Shown here: piece after piece, positions 1 through 7,668 of the stretch
Numbering within the stretch: the first letter of the stretch is position 1
Layout of the letters: each line of letters starts with the position of its first letter
Assembly (NCBI GenBank): GCA_039931435.1
Contig: JBDTRY010000057.1
Coordinates: 1 to 17,975, forward strand
Reading direction: 5' to 3'
Origin: JBDTRY01 sp039931435
Lineage (GTDB): Bacteria > Acidobacteriota > Thermoanaerobaculia > Gp7-AA8
DNA length: 17,975 bases
The notes under the pieces: generated by a model
Database searches by the model: none
Seen by the model: the letters and a program-made list of their open reading frames with translations, nothing else
What the model was told of the DNA's origin: nothing
Translations under genes and position numbers: made by a program

Positions 1-12
1 AGTGTGTCCTGA

Positions 13-2037
13 TTACGCGGAAACCGTGTCGAAGTCACGTTCGGTTCTCCGCGAGGTTCGTACATGGAAGACGTGGGCCGGAACCACCCAGGGATCGAGA
101 TCGACGTAGTTGCGTGATCCCCGCCATGTATAGCGGGCATCACTGAGAAGATCGTGCACCTCGAACGGGGTCTCGACACCGATACCGAGCGTTTTCAGGG
201 GAAGATCCACAAAGCCGGTCTGGCGGTTCCAGGGGTCCAGGTTGACTATGGTGAGGATGACCTCGCCGCCACCGTCCGCACTCTTGCTGTACGCCAGCAG
301 TTGTTCGTTCGTCGTCTCGTGAAAGAGAAGTGAGTGATTGGAGTGCAGGGCCGTGTTTTCGCGCCTGATGCGATTCGTTCTGGTGATGAAGGGGACAAGC
401 GAGTTCGGATCATCCAGTTTCCAGGCTCGGATCTCGTACTTTTCGGAGTGCAGGTATTCCTCCGAGCCTTCCTCCCGCGGATCGTGTTCCAGAAGCTCGA
501 AGGCCGGGCCATAGATGCCGTAGTTCGCTGAGAGCGTTGCCGCAAGCACCAGTCGCTGCATGAACGCCGGCCGGCCACCCTGTTGAAGTTGATCGGTGAG
601 AATGTCCGGAGTGTTCGGCCAGACGTTAGGCCGGAAGAAATCCTTGACCTCAGTCTGCGTCAGTTCTTCGAAGTATTCCCGCAACTCCTCACCGTTGCGG
701 CGCCAGGCGAAGTACGTATACGACTGCGAGAAACCGGCCTTGGCCAGGTAGTACATCACCTTCGGCCGCGTAAATGCTTCGGCGAGGAAGATGGTGTCGG
801 GGAATCGTTTCTTGATGCTGCCAATGCACCACTCCCAGAACGGCAGGGGCTTGGTGTGTGGGTTGTCAACCCGGAAGATACGGATCCCTTTGTCGACCCA
901 GAAGAGGAAGACATTCAGCAATTCGTCCCACAGAGAGCGCCACTCCGGCGACTCGAAATTGAACGGGTAGATGTCCTGATATTTCTTGGGAGGGTTTTCC
1001 GCGTACTGAATCGTGCCGTCCGGACGCTTTCGAAACCATTGCTCATGATCGGATACCCAGGGATGGTCGGGCGAAACCTGGAAGGCGATGTCCAGCGCGA
1101 TATCCAGCCCGTGCAATTTCGCGGCAGCGACGAGATGATCGAAATCCTCGAATGTGCCAAGTTCATGATGGATCGCCGTATGGCCTCCATCGGCTGCGCC
1201 GATGGCCCAGGGACTTCCCACCGATGACTCGTCGGCGACCACAGCATTGTTCCGGCCCTTCCTGAAGGCGGTTCCGATGGGGTGGATCGGAGGCATGTAA
1301 AGGATGTCGAATCCCATCGCCGCGATTTCCGGCAGACGGGCCTCGACGTCCCGGAACGTTCCATGGGCGCCCTCGCCACCCGCCGAGCGGGGGAAGAGCT
1401 CGTACCAGGTGCTGAACCCCGCTCTTTCGGGATCGACCGAGACTTCGAGCTCCTTGTCAAAAACGGTCGAGAATGACAGATCCGGTACCCTGGTCATGAT
1501 CGCCAGAAAATCCGGTTCGAGGATCTGCCTGACTGCGTCCGCTCGCAGTTCATTGCCTCGGAGCTGAGCGGCGACGCCGTTGAGGACGGTGGTGTAGGCA
1601 CGTCCGGCGCGCTTCGCCGCTGATTCGATCAGGCCGGCGCCGATGAGAAGATCGACGCCAACATCCTGTCCGGCCTCAAGTCGTTTCAGGAGATCGTGGT
1701 GCCAGGTGAGAAAGTGATCGACCCAGGCTTCGAGGGTGAACAGATAACGCCCTAGCCGGGTGACCTCGAAATCGGCCCTCCAGCGGTCGTTTACGAGCTC
1801 CTGCATGGGGATCCGCGACCACTCGCGATCGTCCTCGAACCGGTAGAGAAGGGCGGCGGAGACACGATCGTGGCCGTCGGTGAAAATGTCGGCTTCGACC
1901 ACTACGCGCTCCCCGATGACGGCCTTGGCCGGAAAGCGCCCCCAATCCACCTGAGGGCGAACGCCCTCGATGATTACACGGGTCCTGTCTTCTCCTCGGT
2001 CGTCCTGCATGAACGCTGAAAACGATGCTCGATTCAT
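13..2037 (-). CDS. glgE: Alpha-1,4-glucan:maltose-1-phosphate maltosyltransferase (GlgE)
   Basis: GH13-family enzyme that transfers maltosyl units from maltose 1-phosphate to the non-reducing end of alpha-1,4-glucans in the cytoplasm, the polymerising step of the trehalose-to-glucan (TreS-Pep2-GlgE-GlgB) pathway. With the ATG at 2037 the protein has 674 residues, near the family's usual 660-700. The N-terminal domain opens with the typical VRPQVDWGRFPAKAVIGE stretch. The barrel carries YMPPIHPIG (about 247-255), the nucleophile Asp391 in FRVDNPHTKP and the acid/base Glu420 in FLAEAF. The C-terminal beta domain ends in YVDLDPWVVPAHVFHVR. The start is uncertain: TTG 2079, ATG 2037 and ATG 2010 are all in frame, none has a strong ribosome binding site, and homology to known GlgE begins only after 2010. 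TreS, Pep2 or GlgB would be expected beyond the left edge, where this gene points; none is visible here. Confidence 0.93.
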   Translation of the reverse strand: MNRASFSAFMQDDRGEDRTRVIIEGVRPQVDWGRFPAKAVIGERVVVEADIFTDGHDRVSAALLYRFEDDREWSRIPMQELVNDRWRADFEVTRLGRYLFTLEAWVDHFLTWHHDLLKRLEAGQDVGVDLLIGAGLIESAAKRAGRAYTTVLNGVAAQLRGNELRADAVRQILEPDFLAIMTRVPDLSFSTVFDKELEVSVDPERAGFSTWYELFPRSAGGEGAHGTFRDVEARLPEIAAMGFDILYMPPIHPIGTAFRKGRNNAVVADESSVGSPWAIGAADGGHTAIHHELGTFEDFDHLVAAAKLHGLDIALDIAFQVSPDHPWVSDHEQWFRKRPDGTIQYAENPPKKYQDIYPFNFESPEWRSLWDELLNVFLFWVDKGIRIFRVDNPHTKPLPFWEWCIGSIKKRFPDTIFLAEAFTRPKVMYYLAKAGFSQSYTYFAWRRNGEELREYFEELTQTEVKDFFRPNVWPNTPDILTDQLQQGGRPAFMQRLVLAATLSANYGIYGPAFELLEHDPREEGSEEYLHSEKYEIRAWKLDDPNSLVPFITRTNRIRRENTALHSNHSLLFHETTNEQLLAYSKSADGGGEVILTIVNLDPWNRQTGFVDLPLKTLGIGVETPFEVHDLLSDARYTWRGSRNYVDLDPWVVPAHVFHVRTSRRTERDFDTVSA

Positions 2038-2349
2038 GCCGCCCCGGATGTTGCCCGCTGGCGACGCGTGCACTGTCAACCCGGCGGGGGAATGCGGTGA
2101 GCCGTTTGCGAAGCATCGCTTGTTGAATCTCCAGAGCCGACCTCACAGGACGCCATGTGAGTTTCTTACAAGCCAGAGACGGCGCGGGCGCCGGTTGTCA
2201 CGTGACTGACACGACGATCCGATCGCGGCCACTCCAGGGATAGCTTTAGTGTGCAGAAGAACAGGCCTTTCAGAAGCGGTCCGAATCGCTCTTTCGGCGA
2301 TGTGGAGTATCGTGCGCTGAGTCATTCCACTCATCGACGTGCTCCATTG
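2038..2349. promoter_or_regulatory. Divergent intergenic region between glgE and the MFS gene
   Basis: This stretch must hold the promoters of the two divergent genes. I see no convincing gene in it. It contains a perfect 10-bp palindrome GTCACGTGAC at 2197-2206, preceded by GGCGC-GG-GCGCC at 2181-2192. The 9-mer TGTCACGTG inside the first palindrome recurs just upstream of xfp (10079-10087). No clear -35/-10 pair was recognised on either strand. A GTG at 2251 is in frame with the MFS gene, but the 33 residues it would add are basic, low in hydrophobicity and look non-coding. Confidence 0.35.
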
Positions 2350-3597
2350 ATGGAATCTGCTGCAGGACATCGGGACCCCGTGGCCGCGGTCATCCCGCGC
2401 TCTGCCTGGCAAGCGCTTTTTGCAGGGCAGCTGGGCTGGATGCTCGATTCGTTCGACTTCCTTCTCTTCACCTTCGCCCTCCGCGCAATCCAGAAAGAAT
2501 TTGGTGCAAGTTCTTCGACGATGGGTCTGCTCACCTCCGTAGCTCTCGTGTGCGGAGCAGGCGGCGGAATCGTTTTCGGAAGGCTCGCCGATCGTTACGG
2601 GCGCGTCCGGGCCATGACCTGGAGCATGCTCGTTTACTCCGGTGCCACCGCGGCTCTGGCGACGTCGTCCGCAATCTGGCAACTCTTTTTATGGAGAGCG
2701 GTAGTCGGACTGGGTATGGGCGGAGAGTGGTCCTGTGGTTCTGTGCTCGTGGCCGAGAGCTGGCCGGCCGAGCATCGCGCCCGAGGGATGGGCATGATGC
2801 AGGCCGCGTGGGCGGTTGGCGCTCTGGCGGCGGCCGGAGTGTCAGCGCTTGTCCTGGAGCCCTTTGGCTGGCGCACGTTATTCGTAATTGGAGTGGTTCC
2901 GGCTATCGTGGCCTTCTTCATTCGCAGAACGGTTCCGGAGCCGGAGATCTGGCGAAAGCAGCGTAGTGCCGCGAAGGCCAGTTCCTCGCTCAGGGAGCTT
3001 TTCCGCGCGCCGCTTGCGCGACGGACATTCCTTGCTTCTTCCCTCGCCGCGGTCGTTCTCATCGCTTATTGGGGAGTCTTCACCTGGTTGCCGAGCTACC
3101 TGGCCACCCCGGTGCTGAAGGGAGGAGCGGGTCTGACCCTGACGAGATCTGCCGGCTGGATCGTCGTCGTGCAACTGGGGGCACTGGCTGGCTATCTGGC
3201 ATTCGGATGGATCGCCGACACCATCGGCCGCCGTCCGGCTTTTACGCTTTTCATGATTGCCGCGGCCGTGGCCGTTCCGATCTACGCAAACGCCCGACGG
3301 CCAGCTCTGCTGCTCATTGTCGGACTGCTCGTCGGTTTCTTCGGCTCTGGCTACTTCTCGATGTTCGGCGCACTTCTGGCCGAGCTTTATCCCACCCGAA
3401 TCCGCGGAACGGCTCAGGGTTTCTGCTACAACATCGGGCGTCTGGCCTCGGCCGGTGCTCCATTCGCCATCGGAGCGGCGGGCGACGCCTACGGCCTGGG
3501 AATGGCCATCGCTCTCATGTCGGTATTTTTCGCTATTGGTGCGGTGCTGGTCTGGACGCTCCCCGAGACGAGAGGAAGAGCGCTCCTGGTCTCCTGA
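2350..3597 (+). CDS. Major facilitator superfamily transporter, AAHS/SHS (organic acid:H+ symporter)-like
   Basis: Twelve-helix inner-membrane carrier of 415 residues. Helix 1 carries the LDSFDFLLF signature (about 32-40) seen in aromatic-acid and sialate/lactate H+ symporters. The loop 2-3 motif A is GRLADRYGRVRAM (77-89), its second-half copy is GWIADTIGRRP (286-296), and ELYPTRIRGTAQG (345-357) and PETRGR (405-410) are typical of sugar/organic-acid MFS members. Substrate cannot be read from sequence; a monocarboxylate or aromatic acid is my guess. ATG 2350 is preferred because the translation becomes transporter-like only after it, although no Shine-Dalgarno is evident and GTG 2251 is an in-frame alternative. 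The gene is convergent with the TPR gene, with 11 nt between the two stop codons and no obvious terminator hairpin. Confidence 0.85.
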   Translation: MESAAGHRDPVAAVIPRSAWQALFAGQLGWMLDSFDFLLFTFALRAIQKEFGASSSTMGLLTSVALVCGAGGGIVFGRLADRYGRVRAMTWSMLVYSGATAALATSSAIWQLFLWRAVVGLGMGGEWSCGSVLVAESWPAEHRARGMGMMQAAWAVGALAAAGVSALVLEPFGWRTLFVIGVVPAIVAFFIRRTVPEPEIWRKQRSAAKASSSLRELFRAPLARRTFLASSLAAVVLIAYWGVFTWLPSYLATPVLKGGAGLTLTRSAGWIVVVQLGALAGYLAFGWIADTIGRRPAFTLFMIAAAVAVPIYANARRPALLLIVGLLVGFFGSGYFSMFGALLAELYPTRIRGTAQGFCYNIGRLASAGAPFAIGAAGDAYGLGMAIALMSVFFAIGAVLVWTLPETRGRALLVS

Positions 3598-3608
3598 ATC
3601 CAGCCGCG

Positions 3609-5204
3609 CTACCTGCTCGAGGCTTTGATGTCGGCAGGGATGCTTTCGGCGTGTTCCCAGATTGATTTCAAGGTGGCAAGGGTCTCTTCGGCGATCTCCG
3701 TATTGCCGTTGATGCGTGCGGCTCGTGCCAGACCAAGCAGGGAGGAGGTGCGGCGGGGCGCGCGTGCGAGAGAGGCACGAAATGCGATTTCCGCTTCCGC
3801 CGGGCGCTTAGCCTCGAGGAGCATCTCTCCCAGAAGTTCGCTGGACGGTTTCTCGACAAAGGGTGGTCCGAAAGCAGCCGGAAGAGAGTCTTCTGTGGCG
3901 GCGGCTGTTCGCAGCAGGGTGATCGCGCTCTCACGGTTCCCGCCGGCATTCAGCAACATCGCCTGCAACTGTTGTTCGAAGATTTCTGCACGCTTCCGCC
4001 GGGACGTGGCCATCTCTCCCTTCCGCTCGAGTTCTTCGTCCTGTTCTTTTCGCAGTTTCCGGAATCGGTCGAGGGTGCCCCGCGCCGCGTCCAATTCTCC
4101 GCGCCGAACTTCTCCGAATCCCCGCGTGAATTCATACGTCGAATCTGATTCGACAGATGGATCATCCGGATGCCACTGCGCCAGCGAGCCGCTCCATTCG
4201 TCCGTGTCGAACAGATAGCGCGCCCACATGGATATGTAGGACGAGGAGGCGTGCCCTCGCATGTGATCGTCGCCACCAACCTGAGAACCACACTTCTCCA
4301 GCAGTGCTCGAGCGTCCCGGGCGCGCCCCTGCTCGAGGTAGGCGTACTCCAGCCATTCGTTGTAGTGGCCGCAGAAGGCCGGTGGCTTACCATCCGCGGA
4401 GCGCTGCGTGTTCACGACATTCACCGCCACTTCGTTCGCATGAACGACGTCGCCCCACATCCCCAGCGCCAGAAAGATGTGGGAGGTCATGTGCTGCGCG
4501 TGGCCGGCGCGCGGGGCGATTTTTGAGTAGGCCCTGGCTGCGTTCAGACCGAGAATCGCATGAACGGGATCGTCGACGGAGTGAATCAGATAGTGCGCGG
4601 CGCCGGGATGCCGTGGGTGCTCATGAAAGACGTCCTCGAGAATGGCCGTGGCCTTCATGTAGGTGGGCACGTCGCGCCCGTTGTGTGCGGTGCCCATCAG
4701 GGCGAGAGCGTAGAACGTCTGCGCGTTCTCGTCGTCCGGGTAGGTTTGTGCCAGCTCCCGCATGGCCGTGGCGTATCGAAAGTCGCGGTCCTCTTTCGTT
4801 CCTTCTCCGAACAGGATTTCGACGGCTTTCAGGTACGCCTTTTCGCGCGGAGTGCCGGCAAGGGCCTGACGGGTCCTGGGGTCTGCGGCCAGCTTTCTGA
4901 GAGCGGCTACGGCCGCATCGCGGTCCTGCTCCATCCAGATGGGATGATTCTTCGTCATGGCTTCACCCCAATAGGCCATGGCGAACCGAGGGTCGATCTG
5001 CTCTGCCTGAACGAAGGCTTTTGCCGCGTCCTCGTATTCGAAGTTATGCAGTTGTGCCAGCCCGTAAAGGAATGCGCTCTGCGCCTCCGTCTTGCCGGAG
5101 TTTTGGAAACGAACGTCTCCGACACTACTCAGATCCCAGGGCGGATGCCCGGCCAACGGAGCAGCGGTGACCAGGAGGAAGCAGACCAGGAGACCACGAC
5201 TCAT
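3609..5204 (-). CDS. Exported TPR-like repeat protein of unknown function
   Basis: 531 residues from ATG 5204, chosen because it starts directly on a signal peptide (MSRGLLVCFLLVTAAPLAG), so the product should be periplasmic or outer-membrane facing. Residues about 43-85 form a TPR pair (AFLYGLAQLHNFEYEDA, then FAMAYWGEAMT), and further helix-turn-helix repeats appear around 185-300, 360-430 and 455-515. A block with many histidines lies in the middle: HPRHPGAAHYLIHSVDDP (196-213), AGHAQHMTSHIF (233-244) and GHYNEWLEYAYL (279-290). I know such proteins as conserved hypothetical TPR proteins of Acidobacteriota, Bacteroidota and relatives, with no assigned reaction. The clustered His residues could bind metal, but no known metalloprotease motif is visible. 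It lies 70 nt downstream of nirK on the same strand, so co-transcription is possible. It may also have its own promoter giving a leaderless transcript. Confidence 0.75.
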   Translation of the reverse strand: MSRGLLVCFLLVTAAPLAGHPPWDLSSVGDVRFQNSGKTEAQSAFLYGLAQLHNFEYEDAAKAFVQAEQIDPRFAMAYWGEAMTKNHPIWMEQDRDAAVAALRKLAADPRTRQALAGTPREKAYLKAVEILFGEGTKEDRDFRYATAMRELAQTYPDDENAQTFYALALMGTAHNGRDVPTYMKATAILEDVFHEHPRHPGAAHYLIHSVDDPVHAILGLNAARAYSKIAPRAGHAQHMTSHIFLALGMWGDVVHANEVAVNVVNTQRSADGKPPAFCGHYNEWLEYAYLEQGRARDARALLEKCGSQVGGDDHMRGHASSSYISMWARYLFDTDEWSGSLAQWHPDDPSVESDSTYEFTRGFGEVRRGELDAARGTLDRFRKLRKEQDEELERKGEMATSRRKRAEIFEQQLQAMLLNAGGNRESAITLLRTAAATEDSLPAAFGPPFVEKPSSELLGEMLLEAKRPAEAEIAFRASLARAPRRTSSLLGLARAARINGNTEIAEETLATLKSIWEHAESIPADIKASSR

Positions 5205-5216
5205 TGCCAGATAATA
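5205..5216 (-). promoter_or_regulatory. Possible leaderless-type -10 element for the TPR gene
   Basis: On the minus strand the ATG at 5204 is preceded by TATTAT-CTGGCA. The TATTAT hexamer (5 of 6 matches to TATAAT) sits at -12 to -7 relative to the A of the start codon, the geometry of leaderless promoters, and no Shine-Dalgarno is present. No good -35 hexamer was found. This is inference from spacing only. Confidence 0.35.
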
Positions 5217-5274
5217 CCGTAAGAGACGGATGTTGCAGTCGGTGGCGGCCCGTACCACTGCATGAAAATCGAGC

Positions 5275-6327
5275 TCAGTTTCCTGCGCCGGTTGTGGTGA
5301 CGCTCCGGGAAATCTCTGGATTTGGATTTCCTTCCACGACCAGATTTCCTACCGCACCCTTGGCTACCCTGAAGATTGCGTGATCCACGAATGTGTAGGT
5401 TCCGGGTACAGACAGTTTGATTTCGACGACGGTGGCGCTGCCCGGCGGAACGAGTGCTGTCTGGAGGTTTCGTGCCGGCGGGGTCACGAAGTCCGCATCG
5501 CGATAGACCTTGTCGAACACTGCGCCGATCATGTGGAACGACGACGCTTTATTCGGTCCTGGATTCCCGAAGAAGATGCGCACAGTTTCACCCACCTTGG
5601 CGTGGAGGGCTCCCTCGCCCATGGCCGATCCCTGCCCACCATTGAAAACGATGTAGCGGGGATCTTCACGGAGACCGTCTTCGTATGAGAACTTTACTTC
5701 GGGTGAGCCGGGAGTTGGCGGCGAGGTATAAAATTCGCTCTGCAGAATGTAAAACTCCCGGTCCACCTTCGGCAGGCCTTCTTTTGGTTCGACGAGAATC
5801 AGGCCGTACATGCCGTTGGCGATGTGCTCCATTACCGGCGGCGTTCCGCAGTGGTACACATAGAGGCCGGGATTCAGCAGCTTGAAGGCTGCCACCTTTC
5901 GTTCGCCCGGAACGACGGAAGTCAGCGGCATACCGCCGCCCGGTCCGGTGACAGCATGAAAATCGAGCGAGTGCGGCATCCCTGAAGGATCGGTGTTGGT
6001 GACCGTCACTTCCAGCGTGTCACCCACGCGCGCGCGGATCATCGGACCGGGAACGCGATCGTTGAAAGTCCAGGCTGGGTACAGCACACCGGGAGCGATG
6101 GGAATCTTGGCCACTGAGGAGTTCAGGTTGACCCGGACTGTTGCTGGATTTGAACGTCCGGTGGGCGGCGGGACAGCCGGAGCGAAGGCCACGGGAGAGA
6201 CCGGGGCGGGCTCCTTTCGACAGCCGAGAGGAACGAGGAGCAGCGCCAGACAGAGGAAGATAACAGCCGCAGGGAGGCTGGCAGCTTTTGGGTCGCGTGA
6301 GTGAAGAACTGCTTCGAGGTTCGGCAA
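5275..6327 (-). CDS. nirK: Copper-containing nitrite reductase, AniA-type lipoprotein
   Basis: Reduces nitrite to nitric oxide in the periplasm, the defining step of denitrification or nitrite respiration. The 350-residue protein has two cupredoxin domains. Type-1 copper ligands are His119, Cys160, His168 and Met173 (MPHSLDFH, YHCGTPP, MEHIANGM). Type-2 ligands are His124, His159 and His316 (VDHAIFR). The catalytic pair is Asp122 and His265 (SSFHMIG), so all key residues are present. The wording of the YHC...HIANGMYGLILVEPKEGLP region and the VDHAIFR ending resemble Neisseria AniA rather than proteobacterial class I NirK. An N-terminal hydrophobic stretch ends at Cys36 (VPLGC), a slightly atypical lipobox. 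The start is TTG at 6327, supported by AAAGGAG 8 nt upstream. A palindrome resembling a Crp/Fnr-family site lies 53 nt upstream. The TPR gene follows on the same strand. Confidence 0.95.
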   Translation of the reverse strand: MPNLEAVLHSRDPKAASLPAAVIFLCLALLLVPLGCRKEPAPVSPVAFAPAVPPPTGRSNPATVRVNLNSSVAKIPIAPGVLYPAWTFNDRVPGPMIRARVGDTLEVTVTNTDPSGMPHSLDFHAVTGPGGGMPLTSVVPGERKVAAFKLLNPGLYVYHCGTPPVMEHIANGMYGLILVEPKEGLPKVDREFYILQSEFYTSPPTPGSPEVKFSYEDGLREDPRYIVFNGGQGSAMGEGALHAKVGETVRIFFGNPGPNKASSFHMIGAVFDKVYRDADFVTPPARNLQTALVPPGSATVVEIKLSVPGTYTFVDHAIFRVAKGAVGNLVVEGNPNPEISRSVTTTGAGN

Positions 6328-6335
6328 TGAAGTCG

Positions 6336-6342
6336 CTCCTTT
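6336..6342 (-). promoter_or_regulatory. Ribosome binding site fixing the TTG start of nirK
   Basis: The minus strand reads AAAGGAG, then 8 nt, then TTG. The near-perfect Shine-Dalgarno with ideal spacing selects TTG 6327; there is no competing ATG before the lipoprotein signal. Confidence 0.8.
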
Positions 6343-6379
6343 TCCAGACTACTCTATTTCCGCTTCCGGAATAGACACA

Positions 6380-6393
6380 ATGACGAAAGTCAT
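6380..6393. promoter_or_regulatory. Candidate Crp/Fnr-family operator upstream of nirK
   Basis: Perfect palindrome ATGAC-N4-GTCAT, the 5-4-5 architecture of FNR/DNR/NnrR sites (consensus TTGAT-N4-ATCAA and variants). Read toward nirK, a -10-like TAGAGT (6356-6351, 4 of 6 matches) follows at about the spacing expected if the palindrome centre is near -41.5, a class II activator position. The site overlaps the ATG where the neighbouring response-regulator relic seems to begin, so part of the symmetry could be coincidence. Confidence 0.45.
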
Positions 6394-6548
6394 AAGGGTG
6401 ATGATCCTGGTACAGCGGCTCTTCTGCCGTGGTCCCGATGACTACCGCGGCGTGCAACATTCTGAATGAGTTGCGGCTGCACAACCGGGCCCAGGCCGTG
6501 GGCTATGCAATGCGTCACGGGCTCGTCGACCACGATCCAGCGGAATAG
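6380..6548 (+). pseudogene. Relic of a NarL/LuxR-family response regulator
   Basis: The plus strand from 6438 to the TAG at 6546-6548 encodes NILNELRLHNRAQAVGYAM followed by RHGLV, which matches the recognition-helix end of NarL/LuxR-type response regulators (family form: NILxKLxLHNRTQAVxYAxRHGLV). Just upstream, in another frame from ATG 6380, MTKVIRVMILVQRLFCRG looks like a receiver-domain N-terminus, but the acidic pair that should follow is missing. The gap between the two is far too short for the roughly 150 residues that belong there. The simplest reading is a regulator that lost its middle by deletion and acquired frameshifts. It is divergent from nirK, where a nitrate/nitrite-responsive regulator could plausibly sit. 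The C-terminal match is strong; the N-terminal match is moderate. Confidence 0.6.
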
Positions 6549-6561
6549 CCCACCGCGACAT

Positions 6562-7668
6562 TTACCGTTGCGGCGTGGCCGGAGAGTGGGCGCTGAGCAG
6601 TGCATGCGTCTCTCGCGCGATCTGACACTCCTCGTTCGCTGGGATGACGAACACGGCAACCTTGCCGCGGCTTATTCGCCGTTCCTCCGTCTGCAGGGCC
6701 CGGTTCGCCGATTCATCGAGACGGACTCCCAAGAAGGCCAGCCGTTCGCAAACGCGTTCCCGAACTACGGAAGAGTGCTCGCCGATCCCTCCGGTGAACG
6801 CCAGACAATCGAGGCCTCCCAATGCCGCGGCGTACGATCCTACGTATTTCGCTATCCGATACGAAAAGATGTCGATCGCCAATCCGGCGCGTACATCGCC
6901 CTCGGACGCCGCCTTCTCCAGCTCCCGCATGTCACTTCGTCCGCCGGCCAGACCGAAAAGGCCGGACCGCCGATTGAGCATCTCGTCCAGCGCCACCTCG
7001 CTCCAGCCCCTCCGGAGGAGATAGAGCAGCGCTCCCGGATCGATGTCTCCGCTCCTCGTCCCCATGGGCAGTCCCTCCATCGGCGTGAGGCCCATGCTTG
7101 TGTCTACGCTCACTCCGTCAAGCAGCGCGCAGATGCTGGCCCCGTTCCCGAGGTGACAGATGATGACGCGCCTGCCCGTTCCGGCGTGTTCTGCCAGCCG
7201 GCTGGAAACCCAGGCGTAGGAGATTCCGTGGAATCCATAACGGCGGATACCGACTTCCTCGGGAACTGCATACCGCCAGGCGATGGCGGGAAGCGTGCGA
7301 TGAAAGGCCGTGTCAAACACGGCCACGACGGGAAGGTCCGGCAACGATTCACGCAGTGCTTCGACGAGCAGTGCGGCCATCGGGTTGTGCAGAGGAGCAA
7401 GGGCACCCAGTTGACGGATCTGCTCGAGAACCGACCTGTCGATGATGGTGGCAGCGCTGTAGGTCGAACCTCCGTGCACGATCCGGCAGCCGACGGCGTT
7501 GATGGTCCGGCCTTCGATGCGTGTGATTGTTTCGCGAACAGCGCGAGCCGGATCGTCCGCGGAGAAGGGGGCTATAACTCCCGTCAGGACGTTCCTGGAG
7601 GGCTCGGGAAAACGGAACAGGCCAAACTTCAGCGAAGAGCTTCCCGGGTTGACGGCCAGGATATTCAA
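6562..7668 (-). CDS. ackA: Acetate kinase
   Basis: Converts acetyl phosphate and ADP to acetate and ATP in the cytoplasm. The 368-residue protein (slightly short for the roughly 400-residue family) begins NILAVNPGSSSLKFGLF with Asn7. It keeps the residues known from the Methanosarcina enzyme: Arg62 (CRIVHGG), Asp119 (VFDTAFH), His147 (YGFHGIS), the CHLGNGAS phosphate loop (171-178), Arg205 (GTRSGDIDP), the TGGIGEHS loop (292-299) and Glu347 (NEE). The second His of the usual FHGTSH motif is Tyr151 here; that position is not essential in the family. The start is TTG at 7668, overlapping the TGA of xfp by 3 nt (TTGA), which points to translational coupling. It takes the acetyl phosphate made by the upstream phosphoketolase. 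Confidence 0.96.
   Translation of the reverse strand: MNILAVNPGSSSLKFGLFRFPEPSRNVLTGVIAPFSADDPARAVRETITRIEGRTINAVGCRIVHGGSTYSAATIIDRSVLEQIRQLGALAPLHNPMAALLVEALRESLPDLPVVAVFDTAFHRTLPAIAWRYAVPEEVGIRRYGFHGISYAWVSSRLAEHAGTGRRVIICHLGNGASICALLDGVSVDTSMGLTPMEGLPMGTRSGDIDPGALLYLLRRGWSEVALDEMLNRRSGLFGLAGGRSDMRELEKAASEGDVRAGLAIDIFSYRIAKYVGSYAAALGGLDCLAFTGGIGEHSSVVRERVCERLAFLGVRLDESANRALQTEERRISRGKVAVFVIPANEECQIARETHALLSAHSPATPQR

Noticed and set aside
2251..2349. N-terminal extension of the MFS transporter from GTG 2251
   Set aside because: The added 33 residues are unlike MFS N-termini, and the family's usual length is met from ATG 2350.
3598..3608. Possible bidirectional terminator between the convergent MFS and TPR genes
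   Set aside because: Only 11 nt separate the stops, and the nearby GAGCGCTC symmetry is short, imperfect when extended and lacks T-runs.
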